DNA of 64,000 nt, taken from NCBI GenBank assembly GCA_009667805.1, contig CM019066.1:326984690-327048689 (forward strand). The letters are read 5' to 3'. The DNA comes from Leptobrachium leishanense. Its lineage: Eukaryota > Chordata > Amphibia > Anura > Megophryidae. Each line of letters starts with the position of its first letter. The stretch's first letter is position 1. A program made the translations under genes and the position numbers. The notes under the pieces were generated by a model. That model worked only from the letters and a program-made list of their open reading frames with translations. It had not been told where the DNA came from and searched no databases. This document shows, piece by piece, positions 10,995 to 20,680 of this stretch.

Positions 10995-11712
10995 TGTCAG
11001 GCGGACACACGTACCCGTAGGTAGCTATGGTCAGCCCTAAGGCGAAACAGGAGGGTGGAACCCTAAATGCGATACCAGTCCTTGTAGTTGGCTGGGTTAC
11101 GCAGTAGCTAGAAGTGAACCTATAAGGCAGGGACGTAGGCAAAGAGGACAGAAACCAGTCCTAAGGGTGGCTGGTCTAGAAACAAGACAATACGGAGTGC
11201 CAGAGAGTGTACGTCAAGCTAGTACACGCAAGTCGAAGGGTACGTTAGGAGGATACACAGGTAACTGGAAAAACCTCGAAATCTAATCACAATACCAGTC
11301 CTTGTGGTGGCTGGGTTAAGTGATAGCAAGTAGAAAAATAGTACAGTACACAGGGAGAAACCAAATGCAGTGTCAAAACACAAAAGCCGGGTCAAAGGGA
11401 TATAGAGATACTCAGAGTCGGTTGCCAAAAGCCAGGTCATGCACAGTAAGTCAAATAAGAATCTAGAATACAGCACCAAAGGGTATAGCAAGCTAAAACC
11501 ACGAAAGGGCACAGACAAAAGCAAAAAGCAGGTTTAAATCAGGCGCCCTGCCTCCCGATTGGCCAACAGGATCACATGACACAGGAGGCACCACGGTGGA
11601 GGCGTGATGACGTCACGCCGCTGGGAAGCCTCATACCCGGAAGCGGCAGCGGCCCGCGCGCATAGGACACCAGGAGGGGCCGCGAGGAGGACGCAACCCT
11701 CGGGTCCTAACA
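10995..11712 (-). repeat. Gypsy-A 5' LTR with promoter motifs
   Basis: 718 bp. On the minus strand the U3 region carries an ETS-type CCGGAAG block, a perfect CRE palindrome TGACGTCA (11608-11615) and a TTTAAA TATA-like box. The predicted start is GCCCTTTCGTG (11510). The same motifs occur in the other LTR (CRE 5648-5655). Motif functions are inferred. Confidence 0.85.
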
Positions 11713-11932
11713 TCAGGACTCTGAGCCCTGATTGGCATAGTCTTGCACCTGACCTGTGGTCATGTGCAAGGCTGTAGCCAATCACAAGCTTCAGGCCAGT
11801 GGAAAAGTGCATTGTGGTCCATTGTGGGCGAACACGCGGCGAACACGCGGAAATGTTCGATGTTCACTGAACGAGCAATGTTCGAATCGAACTCATGTTC
11901 GGATGGAACAACCAGCCCATTTCTATTCCCTA
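11713..11932 (-). mobile_element. 5' terminal fragment of BED-hAT element, right of Gypsy-A
   Basis: Continues the hAT fragment from 4833-5034 across Gypsy-A. The sequence passes a block around GCATTGTGGTCCATTGTGGG, then GTTCGAA-rich terminal repeats, and ends near CTATTCCCTA at 11932. A near-identical copy lies at 24034-24262. Confidence 0.75.
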
Positions 11933-12153
11933 ACAGGGGGTTGTAATTGCTGAAAATCCCTGTACAGTACAGATGAAAGGTGTTACTATGATTTCCATAC
12001 AGAGGCATTATGTCACATACAGATATTGGTTTTATATTCTAATAGTAGTAGTATTTTCTGGAAGCTGCATTGCTAATAATCATGTAATGATCACTACAAA
12101 TCCCCATAAGCAGGAGATCTGAACATTTTTATTATCTATCTTTATCACATTTG
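11933..12153. other. Unassigned spacer
   Basis: AT-rich sequence between the hAT end and the MITE, duplicated at about 24263-24482. No gene or repeat family recognised. Confidence 0.5.
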
Positions 12154-12544
12154 CAGGGTTATTCAAAGAAATCTGAATGGCTGCCGAAAGGGAAAAGAAA
12201 GCTGAAAATTAGCATTCGGTTACCTTTCTTGGCCATTCGGCTATTCAGAGAGCAGGCAATTCGCCAAATCCTGGCGAATTGCCTGCACATACGTTGCCTG
12301 TTCATTGCCTGTTCGAGGGCAGTGAATCCCCATAGAGAAGCAATGCTTCGTCTATTCAGAGAGCAAAAGCCATCAGTGAATAGTTGCCGAATTGCCCTGT
12401 CATTCGGTGGTTTCATTCGGCAGATTTATTCAGGCGAATCCCATAGGCTTCAATGTTAAAAATATTCCCGTTTTAATTCAATATCTAATAAACCATTGAT
12501 TATAATATTCTGCAGTAAAGAGTCTCTTTATTTATAGACAAGGT

Positions 12545-13060
12545 GGAAAGCCTGCCCAGAGGGCAGTCTATTGTGGATATACTGCCCCTGCTCATGGATA
12601 TATGCCCCAGCTCATGGATATTGCCCCAGCACGTGGATATTGCCCCAGCACGTGGATACTGCCCCAGCTCGTGGATATTGCCCCAGCTCGTGGATATTGC
12701 CCCAGCATGTGATTTTGCCCCAGCTCGTGGATACCGGCCCAGCTCGTAGATACCGGCCCAGCTCGTGGATACTGGCCCAGCTCGTGGATATTGCCCAAGC
12801 TCGTGGATATTGCCCCAGCTCGAGGATATTGCCCCAGCACGTGGATATTGCCCCAGCATGTGGATATTGCCCCAGCTCGTGGATACTGGCCCAGCTCATG
12901 GATATTGCCCCCCAGCTCATGGATATTGCCCCCCAGCTCATGGATATTGCCCCCAGCTCATGGATATTGCCCCCAGCTCATGGATACTGCCCCCCAGCTC
13001 CTGGATATTGCCCCCCAGCTCCTGGATATTGTCCCCCCAAGCTCTCATGGATATATGCCC
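12545..13060. repeat. 18-21-bp minisatellite, copy 1
   Basis: Units such as CCCCAGCTCGTGGATATTG, with CGTG/CATG, ATAT/ATACTG and CCCC/CCCCCC variants. The array is about 280 bp shorter than its duplicated counterpart at 24876-25660. It is open in several frames, producing spurious repetitive ORFs. Confidence 0.95.
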
Positions 13061-13083
13061 CAGATCAGACCCCAGACCAGACA

Positions 13084-13495
13084 TGGGGCGGCTGTTCGAA
13101 TGCTCTATCGGCATTCGGACAGCCGCCCCATGAGCTCCGCGCCATACTTACCTTTCCGAGCGGCGCCGGGGAAGTGAAAGTTTCCCCGCTTCCGGTCGTT
13201 GAAGGACCCAAGTCGCGGTCACGTGGGACTCCCACGTGACCGGGGCTTGGGTCCTTCAAAGAGCGGAAGCGAGGGAACTTTCCCTCCGCCGCTCGGGGGT
13301 TGGATGCGCGCGGCAGCCGGGTAGAGGCTGCGAGCACAGCCTCTACCCGGCTGCTGTGTGCATCTTGTAACTGCCGCGGCGAGCGCACAGCCGGCTCGTG
13401 CCGCGGCGGTTGCATGCGCGCGCAACCAACCGCCGCTGGTTGCGCGCGCATGCGCAGAGTAAGGCTTGGCGACGGACACGCCAAGCCTTACTCAA
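13084..13495. repeat. Series of consecutive GC-rich hairpins
   Basis: At least four adjacent inverted repeats. 13085-13131 has a stem starting GGGGCGGCTGTTCGAATGC. 13188-13272 contains the GGACCCAAGTCG and TCACGTGGG blocks. 13311-13361 has a stem AGCCGGGTAGAGGCTG. 13472-13495 has a stem AAGGCTTGGCG. They directly follow the minisatellite. The same series is at 25710-26115 in the duplicate. Confidence 0.9.
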
Positions 13496-14007
13496 TTATA
13501 GTATAGATTTTTTAGGATATTTTAAGCATTTTTTTGGATTTTTTTTAAAGAAAAAATCTGTTTTTTTTAACTTTACTTATTTTTTCTGTAACTGCCCTTT
13601 TTATTATCATTCATTGGATCTTATATGTAAATTACAGACATTTTCGCTCAGTAGTTACTTTGCAAACAGCGTTTCACTTTTCAAACATTCAAGTGAACTG
13701 TTTTTTTAATTTATTCACTCCATTCGTCTGCGGGGCCGTGTTTTTCCCGGCGGCTGCTCGGCTCCTGCTCGGATTTCTCCGTCGTATTCGGCAGGGTTAA
13801 TCCAGATGTTTTTGCGGGTTTTCGACGTGCATTCGCTGGGTTTTGCGGGGATTGTTCGGCAGGTTTGCGGCGGCTTTTCCCTGCACTTCGACGGCCCTGT
13901 GGTGCTTGCTGAATACACCGCAGGGTCGCCGAGATTGGATTGCCGAATCAAAGAGAACGAAAAGTCACCGAATGTCGGTGGCTTTTCGATTCTTTTTGAA
14001 TTACCCG

Positions 14008-14339
14008 AATATTGTTTTTGACACAAAGGCCATTTCTGCCTGTATGCTGATAAAGCAGAACCCATGTGAAATGGTGTAAGATAAGGGACGCCATCTAGAG
14101 CTCAGAATCTTTCATTACAACAAAACTTCTGTGATGGATAAATGAGTACAGGAAAATTAAAAAAATTAACAAATTTATTTTTTCTCTATTTCAGAACAAT
14201 TGATTTCTGTGCAAAATTTTAATTTTACCCTATAGGAATTGTTATTTTTGCATCCTATTTTTCAAATAAATGTCATGATGCATTATTTTCAACAAAAAGT
14301 GCTTGATAGTGAAGTGGTTAAATCTCATTACATCAAAAT
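14008..14339. other. Unassigned AT-rich flank, possibly LINE 5' region
   Basis: Non-coding, duplicated at 26642-26974. It leads without visible boundary into the LINE ORF1 remnant. Confidence 0.4.
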
Positions 14340-14901
14340 GAAGTCAACCACCATCCCCTATGCCTAAGGTATGCAGGACTGTAACCAAGGACAAAAAGGA
14401 AAATGTGGGACTTGATAGAAGGCAATTGTTGCTGGGTGATTCTATCATAAGAGGTGTTGAGCTGGAGAGTAGTGGTTTGGTGAGATGTCTTCCTGGGGCT
14501 ACTGCTCGTAGAGACAAGAGACGTATTCTAAATATTGCCAAACAAGCAAAGCAGCAAGGGGAAGTGGACGTTCTAGTCCATCTAGGGACAAATGACTTGG
14601 CTAGCAATGAGGTTTCTGAGATTAAGGAACATTTTTGTACAGCAGATTGCGTCCACTGTGTCATTCTCTGAAGTTTTGCCTGTGCATAACATTCAGGATA
14701 GGCAGATGCGCAATAGGGAATTTAATTTGTGGCTTCGGGAATGGTGTCGGGAGCAAGGATTTGGCTTTGTGTCCCATGATAGCTCTAATTGGAGCAGAAA
14801 GGAACTGTATAAAAAAGATGGTTTGCATCTTACTCATAGGGGAACATATGTTCTCAGTGAGAAGTTCAAAGGTTTCACAAAGGAATATTTAAACTAGGAG
14901 G
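14340..14901 (+). pseudogene. LINE ORF1 esterase (CR1/L2 type), copy 1, frameshifted
   Basis: The first part has the SGNH-hydrolase motif LLLGDSIIRG and, 50 residues on, VLVHLGTNDLA, as in the esterase-type ORF1 of CR1/L2 LINEs. A frameshift near 14620 moves the rest to another frame. There REFNLWLREW... and KKDGLHLTHRGTYVL contain the D-x-L-H-L block before the stop at about 14897. The same frameshift is in copy 2, so it predates the duplication. The N-terminus is absent or unrecognisable. Confidence 0.8.
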
Positions 14902-15726
14902 TGTCACGGATCCCCCTGATTACCAAAAGTGTGGTCCCTTTACGCAGACCGCTCTCTACCCTTCCGATCCTTGAATGGTCGGCGATACTAAACAGACAAA
15001 TAACCAGACAATATATAAACAAGGGGTAACACCAGACAGAGGTATGGAACAGAGTATTGTCACGAATCTTTCTGACTACTAAGATATAAATCTCTTTATG
15101 CAGCTCCCTTTCTACTCTTCCGATCCTTGAATGGTCGGCAAAGCTATAAAGGCAACGAAACAGGTAACAGACAAAGAAAGGGAAATACCAGACAGGGGTA
15201 CAGACCAGATCACAAGTCCTCCCTAGGACTTTAGTAATAGCAGAGGTAGTCTGATGTGTGCTTAGGGTGCCACATAGACAGACCTCGGTACCAACGTTAA
15301 GGGCAGAACCTAGAGCAGAGTAAATGCCAATGCCAGGAGTCATACACAAGAGGGTTCGTTTGCCAATGCCAAGGGTCATACACAGGAGGGTTCGTTTGCC
15401 AATGCCAAGGGTCATACACAGGAGGGTTCGTTTGCCAAAGCCAAGGGTCATACACAGGAGGGTTCGTTTGCCAAAGCCAAGGGTCATACACAGGAGGGTT
15501 CGTTTGCCAAAATCACACAAGAGCTCTGCGGGAGGTGAATACCACGTCAGGGCACCGGTGTATGGGAGAGACTGGGTTTTAAACCCGGCGGGTCCGCGTC
15601 ACAGCGCCAGGCCCCGCCCCTCGGCGTCCCACGTGAGCGGGCCCGGAAGCGCTTACATTTGGCGCCTGGCCAGCGAGCAGCGAGGAAGCTGCTGCCAGGC
15701 GCCCCATCCCCTGGGTCCCCGTGACA
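14902..15726 (-). repeat. Gypsy-B 3' LTR
   Basis: 825 bp, TGTCACGG...GTGACA. Five units of the 36-bp minisatellite lie at about 15327-15510. It encodes the last 24 codons of gag-pol (stop at 15653). Confidence 0.95.
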
Positions 15727-18700
15727 GAACCCCCCCTCCAGGGGCGGCCACTGGACGACCCCCAGGGGCACGGGGGTGTGCCAAATAGAAGGCCTTCACT
15801 AGCCGAGGAGCATGGACTTCCGCAGCCGGTACCCAAGAACGATCCTCCGGACCGTAACCCACCCAATCAACCAAATACTGCAAGGACCCCCTAGACAGCC
15901 TGGCACCCAGAATGGCCTTAACTTCGAATTCCTCCTCGCCCTCCACAGAGACAGGAGGCGGTGGAGCATGGACTTTGGTGTACCGGTTACATAACAGCGG
16001 CTTCAAAAGGTTTACATGGAACACATTGTGTATCTTAAAATGGGGGGGTAACGCCAAAGCATAGGAGACAGGGTTGAGTCGGCGTAGAATCTTATAGGGG
16101 CCGATATACCTAGGAGCCAACTTCATGGAAGGCACTAAGAGCTTGATATTACGTGAAGACAGCCAAACCCTGTCCCCAACTTGATACACGGGTGCCTGCC
16201 TCCTGTGTCTGTCGGCCTTAGTTTTCTGGATGGCACTACTTTCCTCCAGTGCCCGTCTCACTCTCCCCCAAGTCTCTTTCAATGATGCCAGTTGTTTATC
16301 TAAAGCAGGAATCGTGGTATCAGGAAACGTGGCGGGGAGCACGGGAGGATCAAAGCCATAAACAGTGAAGAAAGGAGAATGACCTGTGGATTCACTCACT
16401 GCGCTGTTAATAGCATATTCTGCCCACGGTAGCAGATCTGACCAGTTATCTTGTTGTTCTGAGATGAAGCACCTGAGATATTTCTCTACGTTTTGGTTTG
16501 CTCGTTCTGCTGCTCCATTGGTCTGGGGGTGATAGGCCGAAGAGAAAGAGAGGTCTATCCCCACGTTCTTACAAAACCCTCTCCAGAATCCGGAGATGAA
16601 TTGGGTCCCCCTATCAGAGACTATCTCCCGAGGGACACCGTGAATGCGGACCACATTGGCAATGAATATGGGCACCAGTTCAGCTGCCGAAGGTAGTTTC
16701 TGAAGAGGAACATAGTGACCCATCTTGGAAAATCGATCTATGATCGTAAGTATCACTGTATTCCCTCTTGACTCAGGTAGCTCTACTATAAAATCCATGG
16801 CTACATGTGACCAGGGTCGTTCGGGGATCGGCAAAGGCTGGAGTAAGCCAATGGGTGCTGTTTTGGGACTTTTTTGCCTTGTGCACACTTCGCACACGGC
16901 AATGTAATCTTTGACATCTCGGCGCAACGTGGGCCACCAGAGGAGTTTACTGATACTAGACACAGTCTTGGTGATACCCATATGCCCAGAAGTTTTATTG
17001 TCATGATAGATGTTAAGTACCTCTTCTCTTTCGTTCTCAGGTACAAAGAGTTTCGCAGGAGGTTTTCCCCCAGGAGCTGCACCCTGGACGGTCTGCAACC
17101 TTTTCATTAGAGGAGACGAAACACTAATCGTGGTAGCGGCTATAATCCTCTCCTGGGGTACAATGGGATGCTGATCTTGGATATTATGTTCATAAGACTC
17201 ATACTGTCTCGACAATGCGTCTGCTTTAATGTTTCTGGACCCAGGTCTATAGGTAAGTACGTAATTAAAACTTGAAAGAAACAATGACCATCTCGCTTGT
17301 CTGGAGTTTAAACGTTTGGCATCTCCAATGTACGTGAGGTTCTTATGGTCGGTTATGATAACAATGGGGTCCTTAGACCCTTCTAATAAGTATCTCCATT
17401 CGGCCAAGGCCGCGATGACTGCTAACAATTCTCTATTTCCAATGTCATAGTTCTTCTCTGCCGGGGACAACTTCCGAGAATAGAAGCCGCATGGATGCAA
17501 GGGTTTGTCAGGAGCCTCCCTTTGGGACAAGACTGCACCAAGACCTAGTTCGGAGGCGTCAACTTCTAATTGGAAAGGCAGAGCCGGATCTGGATGCCGG
17601 AGAACAGGGGCAGTAGTAAAGGCTTGCTTTAGTGTCTCAAAGGCTTGAGTGGCTTGAGGTGTCCATTTCTGATTTCCCACCCCTTTCTTTGTCATAGCCG
17701 TGAGAGGGGCCACCAAGGCCGAAAAATCTTTAATGAACCTTCTATAATAGTTCGTAAACCCCAGAAACCTCTGGATGGCTTTAAGTCCTTGGGGTAAAGG
17801 CCAGTCAAGAATAGCTGAGAGCTTCTTAGGATCCATTTGAAACCCCCCAGGAGTTATAATATAACCAAGGAATTGCACAGTTACTATGTCGAATAGACAT
17901 TTTTCTAGCTTACAGTACAATCCAGCCTTCAATAGTTTTTTCAACACTTGTTTTACGTGGACATGATGAGTGTCCACATCAGGAGAGTATATCAGGATAT
18001 CATCCAGATATACTATGACGAATTCTTGCAGAAATTCCCTTAGAGTGTCATTTATAAGGTCCTGAAAGACGGCTGGCGCATTACACAACCCAAAAGGCAT
18101 CACCAGGTATTCGTAATGCCCGCTACGTGTATTAAAAGCCGTTTTCCATTCGTCTCCCTTTTTAATCCTGACCAGGTTGTACGCTCCGCGTAAATCAAGC
18201 TTAGTATAGACACGAGCCCCTTTTAATCGGTCAAACAATTCTGTTATGAGAGGTATGGGATATGCATTTCTTATAGTGATCCTATTTAAACCCCTATAGT
18301 CGATGCAAGGTCGCAGATCTCCTTCTTTCTTGGAGACAAAAAAGAAACCTGCTCCTGCTGGAGAGGAGGACCGTCTAATGAATCCTCGTTCCAGATTCTC
18401 CCTTATATATTCCTCCATAATGTCGTTCTCCCTTTGTGACAAAGGGTATACGTGACCCCTAGGAGGCATCGTACCGGGGAGCAAGTCAATGGCACAGTCA
18501 TATGGACGATGTGGTGGTAGAACCTCAGTCCTGGCTTTAGAGAACACCTCCTTTAATGCCAGGTAACATTCCGGGACCTCTGTGGACAAAGGAGGGGCTG
18601 TGGCAATATTGAGGCTACCAATCACATTAACTGTGCCTAGGCATTTAGACTGACAACTCTGACCCCAACATTTTATGTCTCTCTGGACCCAATCGACTAC

Positions 18701-20047
18701 TGGGTTGTGCTCTGTTAGCCATGGAAACCCAAGGACGACAGGACATGAGGGTGATTCAATGATTTGAAATCTTATTGTCTCCTGGTGCAAAACTCCTATT
18801 TTCATACATACATCGACTGTATCGTGAGTGATATGAGGACATGCCAGGGGGTTACCATCTATGGCCTCCACCCTTAGAGGCCTTTCCCTGAGAACCAGTG
18901 GTATGAGGTTTTTGGCAGCAAAATTCTTATCCATAAAATTGCCTGAGGCCCCAGAGTCCAAAAACGCCTCAGTCTTGAGGTGAACCCCCTCCCAGGTTAG
19001 GGAGACCGGTAACAGAATCCTGGATTTTTTTTTTTCATTATCCACAAAGGAGGCACACAGAGAACCGACAACCTGGGTGTCTCCTGTTCTGAATCCCACT
19101 CTGCTATGTTCAGCCCTGCCAACCCTGGGTCTCTGAGGACATTGAAGGCGGAAGTGATCTGCCCCTGCACAATAAAAGCAGAGCCCCTTTTCTTTTCTGT
19201 GAGCTTTTTCTGCTTCTGAAATACCTGTCCTCCCTATTTGCATGGGTTCAACGACCGGTAAATCTGTTTTTACATTCTCCGAACCACCTGATGTACTGGG
19301 GTGTCTGGGTAACGAGGGTAAAGGAGGCAAGACCCTTCTGGGTCTATCTCTGGGGTGTCTCCTTTCCCTGATTTGATCGTCCATGGCTATACAGAAATCT
19401 ATCAGGTGGTCCAGACTTTCTGGTAATTTTAAGGGAGCCAGTTCAAACATAAAAGCCTCGTTCAAGCCTTCGGTAAAGGCTAAGGTTAAAACGTCGTTCG
19501 GCCAAAGTACTTCAGAAACCAAAGTCTTAAACTCTATGGCATAATCGGCAACCCTCTTATTACCTTGTTTGATATGAAACAAGGACCTACCCGCATTGGT
19601 AGCCCTTCTAGAGGGATCAAAGGTACGTTTTAACTCAGAGGTAAAACCCTCATAGTCATAAATGATGGGTTTCTTATTTTCCCATAACGGCGTAGCCCAC
19701 AATAAAGCTTTTTCTGTTAAATGATTAATCAGATATCCTACTTTGGCTTTATCAGACATACAAGAACCTGGATTGTTCTCAAACAGAATCTCGAGTTGAG
19801 TCAAAAACCCCCGACATAGGCTTGGTGTACCATCATAGCGTAGGGGTGCCTTCATACTAAGCCTATGTCCTTCAGGGGAGACCGGACTGACCCTAGGTAA
19901 CACTGGATCTGGAGGGTTTGTGGTACCTGTATTGGACCGATTTAGCAGGGTTTGCAGAGCGAGAGAAATCTGGTCCATCCTATGGTCCTGTTCCTCTTGT
20001 CTGGCTGCGATACGTGCCAGCTGGTTAGAGAGGTCTGCGGGATCCAT
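15653..20047 (-). CDS. gag-pol: Gypsy-B Gag-Pol polyprotein
   Basis: 1464 codons from the ATG 15 bases inside the LTR. Order (approximate residues): coiled-coil start (1-45); Sushi-type Gag with APLRYDGTPSLCRGFL; zinc knuckle CFYCAGADHFRLQC (286-300); protease DSGASGNF (363); RT with MPFGLCNAP and YLDD (679); RNase H DASELGLGAV (830); integrase HHCC (1010-1050). Next come catalytic D (AMDF, 1084), D (SDRGTQF, 1144) and E (NGAAERANQ, 1180); GPYKIL (1315); and a chromodomain (QYLVDWVGYGPEDRSWV, 1367-1420). All catalytic motifs are present. Gag and Pol share one frame, so no frameshift or stop readthrough is needed; proteolysis would separate them. The chromodomain presumably guides integration to marked chromatin (family knowledge). 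Confidence 0.95.
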   Translation of the reverse strand: MDPADLSNQLARIAARQEEQDHRMDQISLALQTLLNRSNTGTTNPPDPVLPRVSPVSPEGHRLSMKAPLRYDGTPSLCRGFLTQLEILFENNPGSCMSDKAKVGYLINHLTEKALLWATPLWENKKPIIYDYEGFTSELKRTFDPSRRATNAGRSLFHIKQGNKRVADYAIEFKTLVSEVLWPNDVLTLAFTEGLNEAFMFELAPLKLPESLDHLIDFCIAMDDQIRERRHPRDRPRRVLPPLPSLPRHPSTSGGSENVKTDLPVVEPMQIGRTGISEAEKAHRKEKGLCFYCAGADHFRLQCPQRPRVGRAEHSRVGFRTGDTQVVGSLCASFVDNEKKKSRILLPVSLTWEGVHLKTEAFLDSGASGNFMDKNFAAKNLIPLVLRERPLRVEAIDGNPLACPHITHDTVDVCMKIGVLHQETIRFQIIESPSCPVVLGFPWLTEHNPVVDWVQRDIKCWGQSCQSKCLGTVNVIGSLNIATAPPLSTEVPECYLALKEVFSKARTEVLPPHRPYDCAIDLLPGTMPPRGHVYPLSQRENDIMEEYIRENLERGFIRRSSSPAGAGFFFVSKKEGDLRPCIDYRGLNRITIRNAYPIPLITELFDRLKGARVYTKLDLRGAYNLVRIKKGDEWKTAFNTRSGHYEYLVMPFGLCNAPAVFQDLINDTLREFLQEFVIVYLDDILIYSPDVDTHHVHVKQVLKKLLKAGLYCKLEKCLFDIVTVQFLGYIITPGGFQMDPKKLSAILDWPLPQGLKAIQRFLGFTNYYRRFIKDFSALVAPLTAMTKKGVGNQKWTPQATQAFETLKQAFTTAPVLRHPDPALPFQLEVDASELGLGAVLSQREAPDKPLHPCGFYSRKLSPAEKNYDIGNRELLAVIAALAEWRYLLEGSKDPIVIITDHKNLTYIGDAKRLNSRQARWSLFLSSFNYVLTYRPGSRNIKADALSRQYESYEHNIQDQHPIVPQERIIAATTISVSSPLMKRLQTVQGAAPGGKPPAKLFVPENEREEVLNIYHDNKTSGHMGITKTVSSISKLLWWPTLRRDVKDYIAVCEVCTRQKSPKTAPIGLLQPLPIPERPWSHVAMDFIVELPESRGNTVILTIIDRFSKMGHYVPLQKLPSAAELVPIFIANVVRIHGVPREIVSDRGTQFISGFWRGFCKNVGIDLSFSSAYHPQTNGAAERANQNVEKYLRCFISEQQDNWSDLLPWAEYAINSAVSESTGHSPFFTVYGFDPPVLPATFPDTTIPALDKQLASLKETWGRVRRALEESSAIQKTKADRHRRQAPVYQVGDRVWLSSRNIKLLVPSMKLAPRYIGPYKILRRLNPVSYALALPPHFKIHNVFHVNLLKPLLCNRYTKVHAPPPPVSVEGEEEFEVKAILGARLSRGSLQYLVDWVGYGPEDRSWVPAAEVHAPRLVKAFYLAHPRAPGGRPVAAPGGGVLSRGPRGWGAWQQLPRCSLARRQM
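15727..15740 (-). promoter_or_regulatory. Gypsy-B polypurine tract
   Basis: Minus-strand GGAGGGGGGGTTC abuts the 3' LTR, the expected plus-strand primer site. Confidence 0.75.
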
Positions 20048-20680
20048 TGGCCCTGACGTAATGTCACGGATCCCCCTGATTACCAAAAGTGTGGTCCCTT
20101 TACGCAGACCGCTCTCTACCCTTCCGATCCTTGAATGGTCGGCGATACTAAACAGACAAATAACCAGACAATATATAAACAAGGGGTAACACCAGACAGA
20201 GGTATGGAACAGAGTATTGTCACGAATCTTTCTGACTACTAAGATATAAATCTCTTTATGCAGCTCCCTTTCTACTCTTCCGATCCTTGAATGGTCGGCA
20301 AAGCTATAAAGGCAACGAAACAGGTAACAGACAAAGAAAGGGAAATACCAGACAGGGGTACAGACCAGATCACAAGTCCTCCCTAGGACTTTAGTAATAG
20401 CAGAGGTAGTCTGATGTGTGCTTAGGGTGCCACATAGACAGACCTCGGTACCAACGTTAAGGGCAGAACCTAGAGCAGAGTAAATGCCAATGCCAGGAGT
20501 CATACACAAGAGGGTTCGTTTGCCAATGCCAAGGGTCATACACAGGAGGGTTCGTTTGCCAATGCCAAGGGTCATACACAGGAGGGTTCGTTTGCCAATG
20601 CCAAGGGTCATACACAGGAGGGTTCGTTTGCCAATGCCAAGGGTCATACACAGGAGGGTTCGTTTGCCAAAATCACACAA
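20048..20680 (-). other. In-frame leader ORF through PBS, U5 and R of Gypsy-B
   Basis: The gag-pol frame stays open 211 codons upstream of the Gag ATG. It passes the PBS and most of the transcribed part of the LTR, to within 33 bases of the predicted RNA start. Every 36-bp unit supplies an in-frame ATG in the 12-residue repeat MTLGIGKRTLLC. After the repeats the frame encodes two related modules. Each has an aromatic hydrophobic stretch (VWYFPFFVCYLFRCLYSF and VWCYPLFIYCLVICLFSI) followed by ADHSRIGRVE. The same frame is open over most of the older solo LTR at 7697-8657. The arrangement recalls N-terminally extended Gag of some retroviruses; translation is unproven. Confidence 0.5.
20050..20061 (-). 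promoter_or_regulatory. Gypsy-B self-complementary primer-binding site
   Basis: Minus strand TTACGTCAGGGC adjoins the 5' LTR. Ten bases, ACGTCAGGGC (20050-20059), are complementary to GCCCTGACGT in the LTR (20704-20713), the predicted 5' end of the RNA. No tRNA-type TGG start is present. Confidence 0.78.

Larger units (their letters stand above)
5035..11712 (-). mobile_element. Gypsy-A: Ty3/gypsy chromodomain (Sushi-like) LTR retrotransposon
   Basis: A complete insertion with two 718-bp LTRs and a 5-bp target duplication TCAGG (5030-5034 and 11713-11717). Transcription is on the minus strand. Order: 5' LTR 10995-11712, primer-binding site, gag, protease, RT, RNase H, integrase, chromodomain, 3' LTR 5035-5752. 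By eye the LTRs differ at about 4 positions (0.6 percent), so the insertion is young. It is nevertheless defective: pol has a frameshift near 7355 and a solo LTR of the Gypsy-B family at 7697-8657. The empty site is preserved in the duplicated copy at about 24030. Confidence 0.95.
12154..14007. mobile_element. MITE of the CAGGGTTATTC family, copy 1, with internal insertion
   Basis: Left end CAGGGTTATTCAAAG; right end ...TTGAATTACCC near 14007 (copy 2 ends ACCCTG). It is homologous along both halves to the 888-bp element at 29201-30088. It differs by about 960 bp in the middle (about 12537-13503) that holds a minisatellite and a chain of GC-rich hairpins. No transposase. Target duplication not recognised here. 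Confidence 0.75.

Noticed and set aside
11219..11524. 101-codon hydrophobic frame in the Gypsy-A LTR as a leader like that of Gypsy-B
   Set aside because: It stops within the LTR and is not continuous with Gag; only Gypsy-B shows continuity.
12500..13240. Overlapping 100-220-codon frames on both strands
   Set aside because: Produced by the minisatellite and GC-rich hairpins; all frames are open and no protein motif is present.
13472..13503. Helitron 3' hairpin at the end of the MITE insert
   Set aside because: The hairpin is there, but the CTRR end and the A/T insertion context are not.
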